NCBI GenBank assembly: GCA_947628755.1
Contig: CANRBC010000001.1
Location: forward strand, 62,001-126,000
Source of the DNA: an uncultured Clostridia bacterium
GTDB taxonomy: Bacteria; Bacillota; Clostridia; Lachnospirales; CAG-274
Direction: 5' to 3'
Length of the DNA: 64,000 bases
The notes under the pieces are model-generated. The model did not search any database. It was not told where the DNA came from and saw only the letters and a list, made by a program, of their open reading frames with translations. The position numbers and the translations under genes are program-made. Positions 9,625-17,682 of the stretch are shown here, piece by piece. Position 1 is the first letter of the stretch. Each line of letters opens with the position of its first letter.

Positions 9625-9831
9625 TCATAAACCGGACTGGTCGTCTATCCATTTATCCAACAACTTCTTGTTGGCATATAGTCGGGTGCCTATACGAACG
9701 GTAAAGGAATTGTATGGTCTATTAAGAAGTTTACGGGCGGTATTTTGCCCTACCCCTAGATACGTACACATTTCTTTGACGTTAAGCAAACCTTTGTTAT
9801 AAATGTCTGTATTCTGTTTTGTATTTATTAT
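9625..9831 (-). CDS. xis: Excisionase-like helix-turn-helix protein, AUA start
   Basis: A 68-residue protein with a winged-helix/MerR-like fold typical of Tn916-type Xis. The sequence shows LLNVKEMCTYLGVGQNTARK (helix-turn-helix) and then FTVRIGTRLYANKKLLDKWI (wing and final helix). It directs Int towards excision. The frame contains no ATG, GTG or TTG before the conserved region except an internal TTG at LLNVKEM. The best-placed start is ATA at 9831, six bases after GGAG, and the frame closes just upstream with TAA and TGA. Protein identity is good; the start is inferred. Confidence 0.75.
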   Translation of the reverse strand: MINTKQNTDIYNKGLLNVKEMCTYLGVGQNTARKLLNRPYNSFTVRIGTRLYANKKLLDKWIDDQSGL

Positions 9832-9888
9832 TTATCACTCCTTATATGCAAAGAACAGGGCATAAAGCCCCATTCTTATTATCTGTAT

Positions 9889-10263
9889 TTATAGTTCCTC
9901 CATAGGTAAATCCCAGCACTCGTGACAAGGTCTGCCGCCGCATAAGTCCGCCATAGTATCATCATCGTATATATCGCAGGCTTCGACAAAAGGATAGCCT
10001 TCTTCGTCTTTGCGAGCATTGGGCAGCCCTGCGAAGAAATCATCTTTATATGTCTTGCGAGGGTGAGCATCTGACCATGCTTGTATACGTGAAATTGCAT
10101 CGGCGGGATTTAATAGTTCATCAGTACCGCAATGCATTGTATTTATAGGACAATCCGCACAGTTTATCGTACAAGCAAGTCCTGCGTCTGCACTGGGACG
10201 TAAAGCTCTTGCCTTTTCTTTCAGATAGTTTTCGGTTATACTACAATCTATTCTGTTTGCCAT
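9889..10263 (-). CDS. Cys-rich phage protein of unknown function
   Basis: A 124-residue cytoplasmic protein. It carries clustered cysteines (CTINCADCPINTMHC near residues 31-45, then CDIYD and CGGRPCHEC near the C-terminus) that could bind zinc. An AAGGAGATGTATAA ribosome site precedes the ATG. It is related in style, but not clearly in sequence, to the HRKMW-type Cys-rich proteins at 44925 and 59078. Function is not recognised. Confidence 0.65.
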   Translation of the reverse strand: MANRIDCSITENYLKEKARALRPSADAGLACTINCADCPINTMHCGTDELLNPADAISRIQAWSDAHPRKTYKDDFFAGLPNARKDEEGYPFVEACDIYDDDTMADLCGGRPCHECWDLPMEEL

Positions 10264-10275
10264 TTATACATCTCC

Positions 10276-10635
10276 TTAATAGGGTTTATCCGTCAGCCCT
10301 AATAGATAGTCAAGGGTAGTATTGAAATATTCTGCTGTGTATTTCAGTACGTTCAGTACGTCAATAGGGTGGTAATCATAAAAATCTCCCGATATGATAA
10401 AACGCAACATAGTTTTATGGTCGTTTAGGTTAGTTTTAGATGAAATGTAATCTATTATATCATCTGTTGATACTTTATTCTCTTTCTTTAGCTCTTCGAT
10501 ATTTTGAAGTATAGTGTCCTCAATAGCAATAGGATATACACCGTATACCCTAGGATATGAGGGAATTTCAATTATGTTTGTTTTAGGACAAAAGCATTTG
10601 TTACAGAAATGTTTTCTTACCCAATTCTTTATTAT
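10276..10635 (-). CDS. Phage regulator-like protein with LLGLTD C-terminus, AUA start
   Basis: About 119 residues. It opens with a Cys motif (CNKCFCP). The second half resembles the small phage HTH proteins that end in a conserved YFNTTLDYLLGLTDKPY tail, so a regulatory role is plausible. No ATG/GTG/TTG starts the conserved frame. Tandem ATA codons at 10635 and 10632 sit 7 and 10 bases after a perfect AGGAGG. That site overlaps the TAG stop of the upstream gene at 10647. A frame stop (TGA) lies only a few codons further upstream. Confidence 0.65.
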   Translation of the reverse strand: MIKNWVRKHFCNKCFCPKTNIIEIPSYPRVYGVYPIAIEDTILQNIEELKKENKVSTDDIIDYISSKTNLNDHKTMLRFIISGDFYDYHPIDVLNVLKYTAEYFNTTLDYLLGLTDKPY

Positions 10636-10646
10636 AACTATTCCTC

Positions 10647-10847
10647 CTATTCTTCATCGTCGCCTACCATTAACGCTATGCAATCCTCGCAAATATCCTC
10701 TCCGCAGTCGTTATGATATACCTCTCCGTAGATTTCAACTCCGCACATATCACAGTATATATGTTCAACGTGTTTTAAAGGGCAGGTGTCATAGCAAGGA
10801 TATAAGGGGACAGCACAGTTACAACAGTTATCCTCAATTTGCCTTAT
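10647..10847 (-). CDS. Small Cys-rich zinc-ribbon-like protein, AUA start in an ATAA overlap
   Basis: A 66-residue protein dense in cysteine: NCCNCAVPLYPCYDTC, then IYCDMCGVEIYGEVYHNDC and ICEDC. The CxxC pairs suit one or two zinc ribbons, as in many phage mini-proteins. The frame begins at ATA 10847, which overlaps the TAA stop of the preceding gene as ATAA. This copies the common ATGA coupling arrangement. No conventional start exists upstream before an in-frame stop. Confidence 0.65.
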   Translation of the reverse strand: MRQIEDNCCNCAVPLYPCYDTCPLKHVEHIYCDMCGVEIYGEVYHNDCGEDICEDCIALMVGDDEE

Positions 10848-11125
10848 GGCGTATCACCCTTTGCTTCCGATAAAAATAATTCGGCTTCTGAACGTGTTAT
10901 TTTTGCTACATAAAAGAAATTTGTTTTATGTCCATAACTTATCATTATTTCATTATGGTCTGCTATCCACATTTTATATTCGCAAGAGCCATAATTGATT
11001 TCATCAAGATAGTCTTTTGCCAATTTCAACATTTCCGCTCCGTCACGAAAAAATCCTAGACTTTCAATTATAATATAGGGTTTTTGTTTTCGTAGTGACT
11101 GATGGAAGAGTTCGTACTGCTTCAT
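10844..11125 (-). CDS. Small phage protein, paralogue of the gene at 22830
   Basis: A 93-residue protein of unknown function. The segment IMISYGHKTNFFYVAKITRSE aligns with VIDYGSHTSFFVILTIEE of the protein at 22830-23102, so the two are diverged copies in one element. The predicted fold is a short alpha/beta domain. It overlaps the next gene by four bases (ATAA). Confidence 0.6.
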   Translation of the reverse strand: MKQYELFHQSLRKQKPYIIIESLGFFRDGAEMLKLAKDYLDEINYGSCEYKMWIADHNEIMISYGHKTNFFYVAKITRSEAELFLSEAKGDTP

Positions 11126-11186
11126 AAAACGCCTTCTTTGAATAAAACTTCGATTTTATTTTATATTTATTGCTTAACTTCAAGTA

Positions 11187-11345
11187 TTAATCCCCCCCCG
11201 TAGCGGTCGGCGAGCCGCAACGTGTAGTCAAGGTAGGGGCATAATCTTTGATTTCTTTACAGTGATATGCATTAAACATATGGGGTATATAGCCGTGTTC
11301 AGATATAAATTTCTTATACTTTCTTTCAATATAGCTTTCAGACAT
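11187..11345 (-). pseudogene. Cytosine-methyltransferase fragment with a G8 tract
   Basis: A 52-codon frame starting ATG and ending a few codons after YAPTLTTRCGSPTATGG. That string matches the (S/A)PTLTT target-recognition segment of phage cytosine-5 methyltransferases. The frame stops just past a run of eight G (8 C on the plus strand at 11192-11199). With one extra G it would read on as GGLILEVKQ and end at 11167, a better family match. It overlaps the upstream fragment by 8 bases. It may be a phase-variable or decayed module, or a stand-alone TRD-like peptide. Confidence 0.55.
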
Positions 11346-11502
11346 TCTTATCTACCTCTAGTATCATATTGTCTTTTTGTACGGTAGTTAAAGTATTTGT
11401 ATATCCATCAAGTCTAGGCTCTAGTTTCTGACTTAAACTGCCGTCTTGGTTGTATCTGCCTCGCATAGCAATACAGATAACTATTTTACTGCCGATCGCT
11501 AT
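11338..11502 (-). CDS. Methyltransferase-derived small ORF (TLTTVQKDN module), AUA start
   Basis: A 54-codon frame starting at ATA 11502, which overlaps the TAG stop of the methyltransferase (ATAG), and ending TGA at 11338. It encodes IAMRGRYNQDG... TNTLTTVQKDNMILEV, which matches a segment between motifs VIII and IX of phage cytosine-5 methyltransferases. Together with the next fragment it looks like a string of target-recognition-like pieces translated separately downstream of a complete enzyme. Whether the peptides are made and used is unknown. Confidence 0.55.
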   Translation of the reverse strand: MAIGSKIVICIAMRGRYNQDGSLSQKLEPRLDGYTNTLTTVQKDNMILEVDKNV

Positions 11503-12923
11503 TGGCTCGGCAGATTTTGAAAATTTTCAGTATTTATGCTTTCATACAATCTGTCAAGAGCTTTCTCGAAAGCGCCGATACCCGAAAAGAAGCTGCTTAA
11601 TTTAAGGTTATCAAAGAGATATGGCATAGCCTTATAAAGCTCTACAAATATGTAATAAAGCACGTCTACTACTATGGAATTGCCTGCCTGTTTATAAAAC
11701 TGTGAATTTGATATACCTGCGTTGACTGCTATTTGCCAGTCTTTATCCTCAAAGCCCATTAAACGGAAACATTCTTTAGGGGTAAGTTTACGGATACGGA
11801 TATTGTCTTTGTTTTCCAATACTCCTGTTGCTCCAAATTTACTAGACTTAAAGTTTGCAATTGTGTTATTAGCCTGTTGAGCCTTGATAGTTCTGCACAT
11901 ACCATCATCTGACGGATTGAGAGGAAATGCGACTTTAGGGAAATTGCCGTGTCCTGCCGTATGTGTTGGAGCAACGCCATACACAGAAACGATTGCCGAG
12001 TCTTGCGATGTGCTTAGTTTGCCTACTGTTAATACTTTTGGTTCTGTCTTTTCTATTACATGCGGTTGTCTGCCTCCGCCCTGCATTGTGGTTAAAGACG
12101 GACTTATATAATCAGTATCAAAAGTCGCCCCTGCGTAGCCGTCGTGCAGTTTTGGATTGGTTATATTGCCAATAAATTTCGGAGTATTGTTACCCTCTTT
12201 AGCTGCAGAAGAGGTGTTACTGTCGGTGAGAGAATAATTGCCAAAATAATCGCTGAAATTTTCTCTGATGGTTTTCATTCTTTCTTCGGATATATAATAT
12301 TTCTCATCAACTTCCTGTTCCAGTACGTCTATAAGTCTGATACCGTTATCGAAACCGCGCGGAAATTCAAACTTGCCGTTATCCAAAAACTTCTTTATAA
12401 AAATGAGATATACACGTTCTCTGTTTTGTGGTACGCCGTAGTCTTTGGCATTTAGGACTTTGTAATAGACATTATAGCCATATTCGTTCAGTTCGTCTGT
12501 GAACATATTAAAGGTGTCTTTGAATTTCTTGCCTACGATATTCTTGACGTTTTCGTATATGCCAAAGTCGGGGCGTTTGCCTCTGACAATTCGCAGAAAC
12601 TCTACAAGCAGAGAAGAACGTGACTTGTTAAGAGATGTACTATGACAATGAGGGCAATACTCTCTTTGACTGTAGTGTACCGTAAGAGGGTTGTATGTAT
12701 GTCCGCAGTCGTTGCACTCCCATACAGAGCCTTTCTGCTTGCCCGATACGCTGAAATCCTGACAAGGCGAGCCTCCGCATATCATATTAAAATCTGCTAT
12801 TTTGTTTTCATCAACCTTGGTAATGTCGCCTAAATTCAGGCTTTCATCGACATTATGTATGGTGCAATAGCTTTTAACAGCGTATTTATCAAATTCACAA
12901 AAGTTAATTAATTTCCAGTTCAA
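11499..12923 (-). CDS. Circularly permuted DNA (cytosine-5) methyltransferase
   Basis: A 474-residue SAM-dependent C5-cytosine methyltransferase. Motif IV with the catalytic Cys is GGSPCQDFS (~50-58), motif VI ENVKNI (~123), motif VIII QNRERVYLI (~165), motif IX RKLTPKECFRLMGF and motif X QAGNSIVVDV. A CxxC...CxxC zinc insertion occupies ~69-92. Motif I (SSFFSGIGAFEKAL), normally at the N-terminus, is instead at ~443-456 near the C-terminus, and the protein begins at motif II (LINFCEFDKYA). The fold is therefore circularly permuted. The TTG start at 12923 is the first usable codon but has no clear ribosome site. It probably protects element DNA or guards against host restriction. Confidence 0.88.
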   Translation of the reverse strand: MNWKLINFCEFDKYAVKSYCTIHNVDESLNLGDITKVDENKIADFNMICGGSPCQDFSVSGKQKGSVWECNDCGHTYNPLTVHYSQREYCPHCHSTSLNKSRSSLLVEFLRIVRGKRPDFGIYENVKNIVGKKFKDTFNMFTDELNEYGYNVYYKVLNAKDYGVPQNRERVYLIFIKKFLDNGKFEFPRGFDNGIRLIDVLEQEVDEKYYISEERMKTIRENFSDYFGNYSLTDSNTSSAAKEGNNTPKFIGNITNPKLHDGYAGATFDTDYISPSLTTMQGGGRQPHVIEKTEPKVLTVGKLSTSQDSAIVSVYGVAPTHTAGHGNFPKVAFPLNPSDDGMCRTIKAQQANNTIANFKSSKFGATGVLENKDNIRIRKLTPKECFRLMGFEDKDWQIAVNAGISNSQFYKQAGNSIVVDVLYYIFVELYKAMPYLFDNLKLSSFFSGIGAFEKALDRLYESINTENFQNLPSQ

Positions 12924-12986
12924 ATTATTGTCGGAGTAAACATATGTTTAATAGGCGCCTAAACCTCTGTACTCCTTTCAATATTT

Positions 12987-13796
12987 CTATAAAATATTTA
13001 TTTTATCGTGTTCATTTCTAGTTTTTTCAAGTCTTTGTTCAGCCCAAATGCATTGGTTTTGTGAAATTTCACTACCTATGTAGTGTAGTTCTGATTGCTT
13101 GCAGGCTACAGCAGTCGTGCCACTGCCCATAAACGGGTCGTAAACTAAACCGTTTTGCGGACAGTATATATTCAATAGCTTACCGCACAACTCCGTAGAG
13201 TAAGTCGCTTTGTTGTAGGGACACGAGCCGTCATTATTCTTAGCTTCGATAAAGTTGAAAATGTTGCCATAAGATTTCTGACCCGATTTGCGTATACTGA
13301 CAACAGATTTATTACAGTAAAAGCTGTTTTCTTCTCCCTCTCTACAAAACACAAAGACAAATTCCCATATCCTTGTAAGCTTGTTAGGAGAGCAATTATT
13401 AGGCAGGGCAGATTTTTTCTTCCAACAAATAACATCTGCTATTGTAAACGGCGTAGACGTAATTATTGAATATACCGTCTTAAACAAACCGTCACGGTTA
13501 TTATTGCCGTAAGACAGATTGTATAAGACAACACCGTTTCTTTTAAGGATTTTGTTGAAGCTATGAAATAGTTTTACTGTAAATTCGCAGTATTGCTCAT
13601 CGTTCATATTGTCGATATGCTCGTCATACCTTAAATAAGAATATCCTTTAGACTTTGTATTAGACAATGTTCTTGTGTTGCCCTGTTTCTTATTGGTATT
13701 GTAAAAAGGTGATGTCAGAATAACGTCTACCGACTCAGGCGGCATACGGCTCATAGTAATAAAACAATCTTCATTGTAAATTTTGTTATATTCCAT
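12987..13796 (-). CDS. DNA N4-cytosine or N6-adenine methyltransferase, beta class
   Basis: A 269-residue amino-methyltransferase. The catalytic motif IV comes first, as TSPFYN (~residues 29-34, a variant of (S/T)PP(Y/W)). The SAM-binding motif I comes late, as DPFMGSGTTAVA (~220), so the order is that of the beta class. The Phe in place of the second Pro of motif IV is unusual. It lies 60 bases upstream of the permuted C5 enzyme in the same transcript. Confidence 0.85.
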   Translation of the reverse strand: MEYNKIYNEDCFITMSRMPPESVDVILTSPFYNTNKKQGNTRTLSNTKSKGYSYLRYDEHIDNMNDEQYCEFTVKLFHSFNKILKRNGVVLYNLSYGNNNRDGLFKTVYSIITSTPFTIADVICWKKKSALPNNCSPNKLTRIWEFVFVFCREGEENSFYCNKSVVSIRKSGQKSYGNIFNFIEAKNNDGSCPYNKATYSTELCGKLLNIYCPQNGLVYDPFMGSGTTAVACKQSELHYIGSEISQNQCIWAEQRLEKTRNEHDKINIL

Positions 13797-13871
13797 AAGT
13801 AAGGAGAAATTGCAATTTTATGTGCGCACAACTCTTTCTCCTTTCTATGTGTTTATAGGACAGACTAAGAT

Positions 13872-14069
13872 TTACTCTCCTGTATGCAGACAGCCGCAGT
13901 AATAATAATCGTACTTGGCGTTGGGATTATACTGAAAATGAGGTAAATCCCAACTGCTCGGTACTGGGTGGCTGCGTCCGTCTTTACATTGAATACATAT
14001 AGCCTGTCTGCCTTCTAAGTTTACATTATTTATTCCTTTATTTTTATTTGGATTTTTTTTTCTTGATAT
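13872..14069 (-). CDS. Small basic/Cys protein, AUA start
   Basis: A 65-residue protein. Its N-terminal SRKKNPNKNKG is basic, followed by AICIQCKDGRSHPVPSSWDLPHF and a C-terminal YYYCGCLH. Two CxxC/CxC motifs suggest zinc binding. No ATG, GTG or TTG opens this frame; ATA at 14069 precedes the conserved-looking SRKKNP start, with GAGATGATGCC before it. An alternative ATG two bases upstream opens a 15-codon frame with no family features. Confidence 0.55.
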   Translation of the reverse strand: MSRKKNPNKNKGINNVNLEGRQAICIQCKDGRSHPVPSSWDLPHFQYNPNAKYDYYYCGCLHTGE

Positions 14070-14088
14070 GGCATCATCTCGACTAATA

Positions 14089-14937
14089 TTATTTTACTAC
14101 TGTGTTAGCGCCTTGAATTGTTACCCAGCCGTGCTTTTGCCTTGCGTCCATTTCCCACTTAGAAATCAACTGAGGCGTGATAGCCTGTCCTAATCTGGTA
14201 TATCTATCAACATCAGCGTCGGTCTGAATTTTCTTAACGTCCGCTTCTGCTTTAGCCTGTATAGTCTTTGTTTCAGCTTCAAGCCTTGCCTTTTCCTGTC
14301 TTTGCTTTTCTATCTCTAATTCCTGTGCTACCTTACTTCTCTCTGTGATAGCCTGCTGTATCTGTTCATCGGGTCTTGTGGCTGAAAGATTGGCTGATTC
14401 TACGGTAATACCGTACTCTGACAAGTAGCTCTGCAATACCTTGGTTATTTCACTGTTAAGCTCTGCCTTCTTGTCCATATGAGCCTCTAAAACCGTGTAT
14501 GTAGAAGTGACTTCGGAGATTTTTGCCTTGACCTTATTTCTTATAATACTGTCAACAACGTCCTGACCTGTCATTCCTCTGTACTTGGTGAATACTCTGA
14601 CTACATCATCGCTTTCAAAATGATAGCTCATTTCAAAGTCGACATTGAGCTTGCCGTCCTTACATATAACATCAAAGCTGTCATTGTCCTTAGAGCCTTC
14701 TCTTTCGTCCTGTGTCATTAAAAGCTGCTCTGTGGCGATAGAATACTCCGACACCTTAATAGTGGGAGCGACTAAGTGCCAGCCTTGAGGAAGAACCTCG
14801 TCTTTGATACCGCCGTTAAGCGAATACTGTACGCCTACATATCCCGCAGGCACTACCTCTGAACATAAAAATACTGATATTGCGCCTACAATAATAGCGA
14901 TAGCTAAAATAATAGCTCCAATCTTACCTGTTTTCAT
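14089..14937 (-). CDS. SPFH/prohibitin-family membrane protein
   Basis: A 282-residue protein. One N-terminal transmembrane helix (residues ~6-27) is followed by an SPFH domain (VPAGYVGVQYSLNGG, ~31-45, onward to ~190) and a Glu/Arg/Lys/Ala-rich coiled coil (~195-245). The family forms ring or cage assemblies on the membrane that scaffold or inhibit proteases; phage copies may alter host membrane or proteolysis. The ATG overlaps the stop of the 56-residue membrane protein upstream (ATGA), so the two are co-translated and may act together. Confidence 0.85.
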   Translation of the reverse strand: MKTGKIGAIILAIAIIVGAISVFLCSEVVPAGYVGVQYSLNGGIKDEVLPQGWHLVAPTIKVSEYSIATEQLLMTQDEREGSKDNDSFDVICKDGKLNVDFEMSYHFESDDVVRVFTKYRGMTGQDVVDSIIRNKVKAKISEVTSTYTVLEAHMDKKAELNSEITKVLQSYLSEYGITVESANLSATRPDEQIQQAITERSKVAQELEIEKQRQEKARLEAETKTIQAKAEADVKKIQTDADVDRYTRLGQAITPQLISKWEMDARQKHGWVTIQGANTVVK

Positions 14938-15104
14938 TTATTATCCTCTCCTTTGTCTGTTTCGTCGTCAAATATGTCTATGGCTTTTGTAAACTTTGTC
15001 TTGATTTTATAATAAAGCTTGGCTATGGGCTTGAATAATGATATTAAGCACAGATATAGCACAGCCAAAGCCAATATAACGATAAGCAATAATACGGGAC
15101 TCAT
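14934..15104 (-). CDS. 56-residue single-pass membrane protein, partner of the SPFH gene
   Basis: The peptide begins MSPVLLLIVILALAVLYLCL, one transmembrane helix, then has a basic stretch (KPIAKLYYKIKTK) and an acidic tail. AAAGGAG lies seven bases before the ATG. Its stop overlaps the SPFH start as ATGA. The small size and coupling suggest an accessory subunit of the SPFH assembly. No homologue is recognised. Confidence 0.65.
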   Translation of the reverse strand: MSPVLLLIVILALAVLYLCLISLFKPIAKLYYKIKTKFTKAIDIFDDETDKGEDNK

Positions 15105-15107
15105 ATC

Positions 15108-15296
15108 TTACTCCTTTACCTTGATATACAATCCGCAGTGACACATACCCTCGTCTGTTCCTCTGAAAGCCTTACACATACACTTAGTGTCGGGCGACTT
15201 TGCCAGAGCGCAGGGACAGTAGCCGTCATTATCCTTTAATCCCTGTTGTATTTCCTTTACCAATTCCTTATCGCTGTTTAGTATAATTTTTGTCAA
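15108..15296 (-). CDS. Ferredoxin-thioredoxin reductase-like [4Fe-4S] protein
   Basis: A 62-residue protein carrying the FTR catalytic-chain cysteine pattern: YCPCALAKSPDTKCMCKAF, then GMCHCGLY, i.e. CPC...CxC...CHC. In that family four Cys bind a [4Fe-4S] cluster and two form a redox-active disulfide. It lies directly after nrdG, starting at TTG within a TTGA overlap, and near a glutaredoxin gene. It is therefore well placed to supply electrons or thiols to the anaerobic ribonucleotide reductase. It is smaller than the usual ~110-residue FTR chain. Confidence 0.78.
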   Translation of the reverse strand: MTKIILNSDKELVKEIQQGLKDNDGYCPCALAKSPDTKCMCKAFRGTDEGMCHCGLYIKVKE

Positions 15297-15763
15297 TAGT
15301 CTGCACCACGCTTATAGATATACTGATTAGATGTGGCAAGCTGCACTCCGTACTGAATATTATCATCGGTCTTAAGCTCTTGTATGTACTCTCCGCACTT
15401 GATATAGTCTAAAGTATTGACGTCAATCATATTGCAGACTGTTTCGAATGGGTATCTAGTAAACAGCCATATGGCTTTATTAAGTGGTTTTAGCTCTGCT
15501 ATAAGCCGTTTCAGAGTGGGTATATCGTTATCCAAAGGCTCTCCGCCCAATATCCATATATTCTCAACAAGAGTGTCGAACTCTCTTATCTTATCCTTGA
15601 TATGCTGTATATAATCATCGTCTAAAGGATCGCCGTTGTCGAAGTCCCAAGACAAAGGGTTGTGACACCCTTTGCAATGGACTCCGTTATTACCCCTACA
15701 GCCCGATATATATATTTCAAAAGACTTGTTTTTAAGGGTATATTGAGTGGCAAGAATGTTCAT
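15293..15763 (-). CDS. nrdG: Anaerobic ribonucleotide reductase activating enzyme (radical SAM)
   Basis: A 156-residue radical-SAM activase that makes the glycyl radical on NrdD. The cluster motif is SGCRGNNGVHCKGCHNPLSW: the first two cysteines are separated by seven residues instead of the usual three, followed by CxxC. WILGGEPLD is the GGE SAM-binding motif. The ATG overlaps the nrdD stop (TAATG). The wide cysteine spacing is notable but occurs in an otherwise intact family member. Confidence 0.9.
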   Translation of the reverse strand: MNILATQYTLKNKSFEIYISGCRGNNGVHCKGCHNPLSWDFDNGDPLDDDYIQHIKDKIREFDTLVENIWILGGEPLDNDIPTLKRLIAELKPLNKAIWLFTRYPFETVCNMIDVNTLDYIKCGEYIQELKTDDNIQYGVQLATSNQYIYKRGADY

Positions 15764-17670
15764 TACTTATCAACCCTTATATCTTTGTAGAATTGTCTGT
15801 TGGGAAAGTCTTTTTCTCGTCTGGTCTTATGCCAGTTCTTGATATTGGTAAGGAAGCCTACGACTCTTGTATACTTATTGATAATGGGCTTGCCGCAGAC
15901 GGTACATACATCATCATTAGAAACCGTCATATGACCTTGTTCGCACTCGGAGAGTACATAGTTGATAGCAAAGTATACAACGCCCTTTTTAGCGGCAGTC
16001 CTTATAAGCTCTGCTATGTACTTTGTATTTTCTATCTTGGTATCGCAATTTAAGTGGCATATAGCTCCGCCCGAAAAATGACTGTCGAATAAACCCTGAA
16101 GCTTAATCCTGTCAAGCATATCCGCATTGGTAGTAAGAGGTATAAACTGATTACTGTATATATCGTATTGGTGCTGATAACCTAAGAGCTTGTCTTTATC
16201 AGCCATTTTGATACTCATATTTTCGCCCGGCACTTGTTCGCAGTTATGAGGTGCGTTATACTGCTTCTGGAATTTAGCGTTTGCATTATTTATAACATCT
16301 AATATTTCAAGAGCGAGAGCCTGTCCTTCCTCTGTGAGAATATCGCTGCCAAGAAGCTCTATGCACTCGTTAAAGCCGTTTACTCCCGTAGTGGAATACT
16401 GCTTTGAAATATCCATAAATCCAAGAGTGTATAAAGGTTCGTTGCCGTTGTCTATCCTCTTCTTGATAATATGCCTTTTGGCGTTATTTACTCTTGCTGA
16501 TACCTCTACCATTTTTGCAAGCTCTTTTAAAAAGTCCTCTCTGTCGGGGTGCTTTATAGCCAAGCGTGGGAAGTTGATAGAGCAAACGCCTAGGCTTCCT
16601 ATCTTACTTGAACCACTGCCAAAGGAATTAAAGTACTCGCTGTTCTGCTCTGAACGCAGACGACAGCAGGAGGAAAGAGTTGAACTGTCGCCGCAGTAGA
16701 TATTGATAAAGCCAAATTCCCGATTAGCTTCCGAAATAAAATTAAGGAAGCTTTCGTCCTGTATTTCGTGATCAGCATTTATAGAAAAGCAAGCCGTTGT
16801 AACGGGGAACGTCAAAGGCGTTCTTCTTAACTCGGTATTCATAACGTCTAAGTATATAGCCTGCAATTTTTTGACTATATCCAAGTCGGGATTGGTGCCG
16901 TCAGGGAATACATAGTCGTCTTTAAGCTTATTGAGGAATACGTCGTCGTAAACGCTTACGTTTGTAAAAGGGGACTGATTTGCCCTCATAGGCTGATTGA
17001 TAGTATATATGAAGGATACTATATTCTCTCTGACATAGTTCCAACAGTCCTCTTCTGTGGCAAAGTGGAAATGAGCGTCCGACTTGGTTTCTAATATATT
17101 CTTGACAAAATAACTCATTACAATAAGCATATCCGCCAAGCCTGTAGCTCCAAGTGTAGAATTGGAGGCTATGACCGTAAACTGCTCTAGCTGGGACTTA
17201 AAAGCATATAAATATTTAGGAGGACTTGACTTTACCTTTTTTATCATTGGCAGACCGTTTACAAGAATGTCGTATGTACTGTAGTTAAAACAATAAGGCA
17301 TTCCTGCGCCTACGCCGTGGAAATCGTGAATGTATATATCGCCTGTAAGCTGCATTTCCACTATCTGATTGGCAACGGACAGACCGTAAAGCTTTTTTAA
17401 TTCCTTCCACATTACATAATAGCTGTTAAGTCTTAAAAAAGGTTTAGGCAGCTCTGTTGTATAGGCGATAACGCTAATATCGTCCACATTGGCATTGGCG
17501 TCTATACTGGCGTCCGATGTGGTGCGTGAAGCAAAGAAATTCTTGCTGAAAGCCGACATATCAAGCTGTTTTCCTATGCCGTCCAAGTCAAAAAGTTTAG
17601 GCGGATATTTCGCCTTTAAGTGCATATATAAATCGTCAAATTCTGCATCGTATGTAGTTTTGAAATACAC
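15763..17670 (-). CDS. nrdD: Anaerobic (class III) ribonucleoside-triphosphate reductase
   Basis: A 635-residue glycyl-radical enzyme converting NTPs to dNTPs without oxygen. The C-terminus has the zinc-site cysteines (CEQGHMTVSNDDVCTVCGKP) followed by the glycyl-radical loop TRVVGFLTN. The N-terminal ATP-cone regulatory domain of cellular NrdD is absent, which is common in phage enzymes and would remove allosteric dATP inhibition. GTG start after GGGAGG. Followed by nrdG and the FTR-like gene. Confidence 0.93.
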   Translation of the reverse strand: MYFKTTYDAEFDDLYMHLKAKYPPKLFDLDGIGKQLDMSAFSKNFFASRTTSDASIDANANVDDISVIAYTTELPKPFLRLNSYYVMWKELKKLYGLSVANQIVEMQLTGDIYIHDFHGVGAGMPYCFNYSTYDILVNGLPMIKKVKSSPPKYLYAFKSQLEQFTVIASNSTLGATGLADMLIVMSYFVKNILETKSDAHFHFATEEDCWNYVRENIVSFIYTINQPMRANQSPFTNVSVYDDVFLNKLKDDYVFPDGTNPDLDIVKKLQAIYLDVMNTELRRTPLTFPVTTACFSINADHEIQDESFLNFISEANREFGFINIYCGDSSTLSSCCRLRSEQNSEYFNSFGSGSSKIGSLGVCSINFPRLAIKHPDREDFLKELAKMVEVSARVNNAKRHIIKKRIDNGNEPLYTLGFMDISKQYSTTGVNGFNECIELLGSDILTEEGQALALEILDVINNANAKFQKQYNAPHNCEQVPGENMSIKMADKDKLLGYQHQYDIYSNQFIPLTTNADMLDRIKLQGLFDSHFSGGAICHLNCDTKIENTKYIAELIRTAAKKGVVYFAINYVLSECEQGHMTVSNDDVCTVCGKPIINKYTRVVGFLTNIKNWHKTRREKDFPNRQFYKDIRVDK

Positions 17671-17682
17671 ACAATTCCTCCC

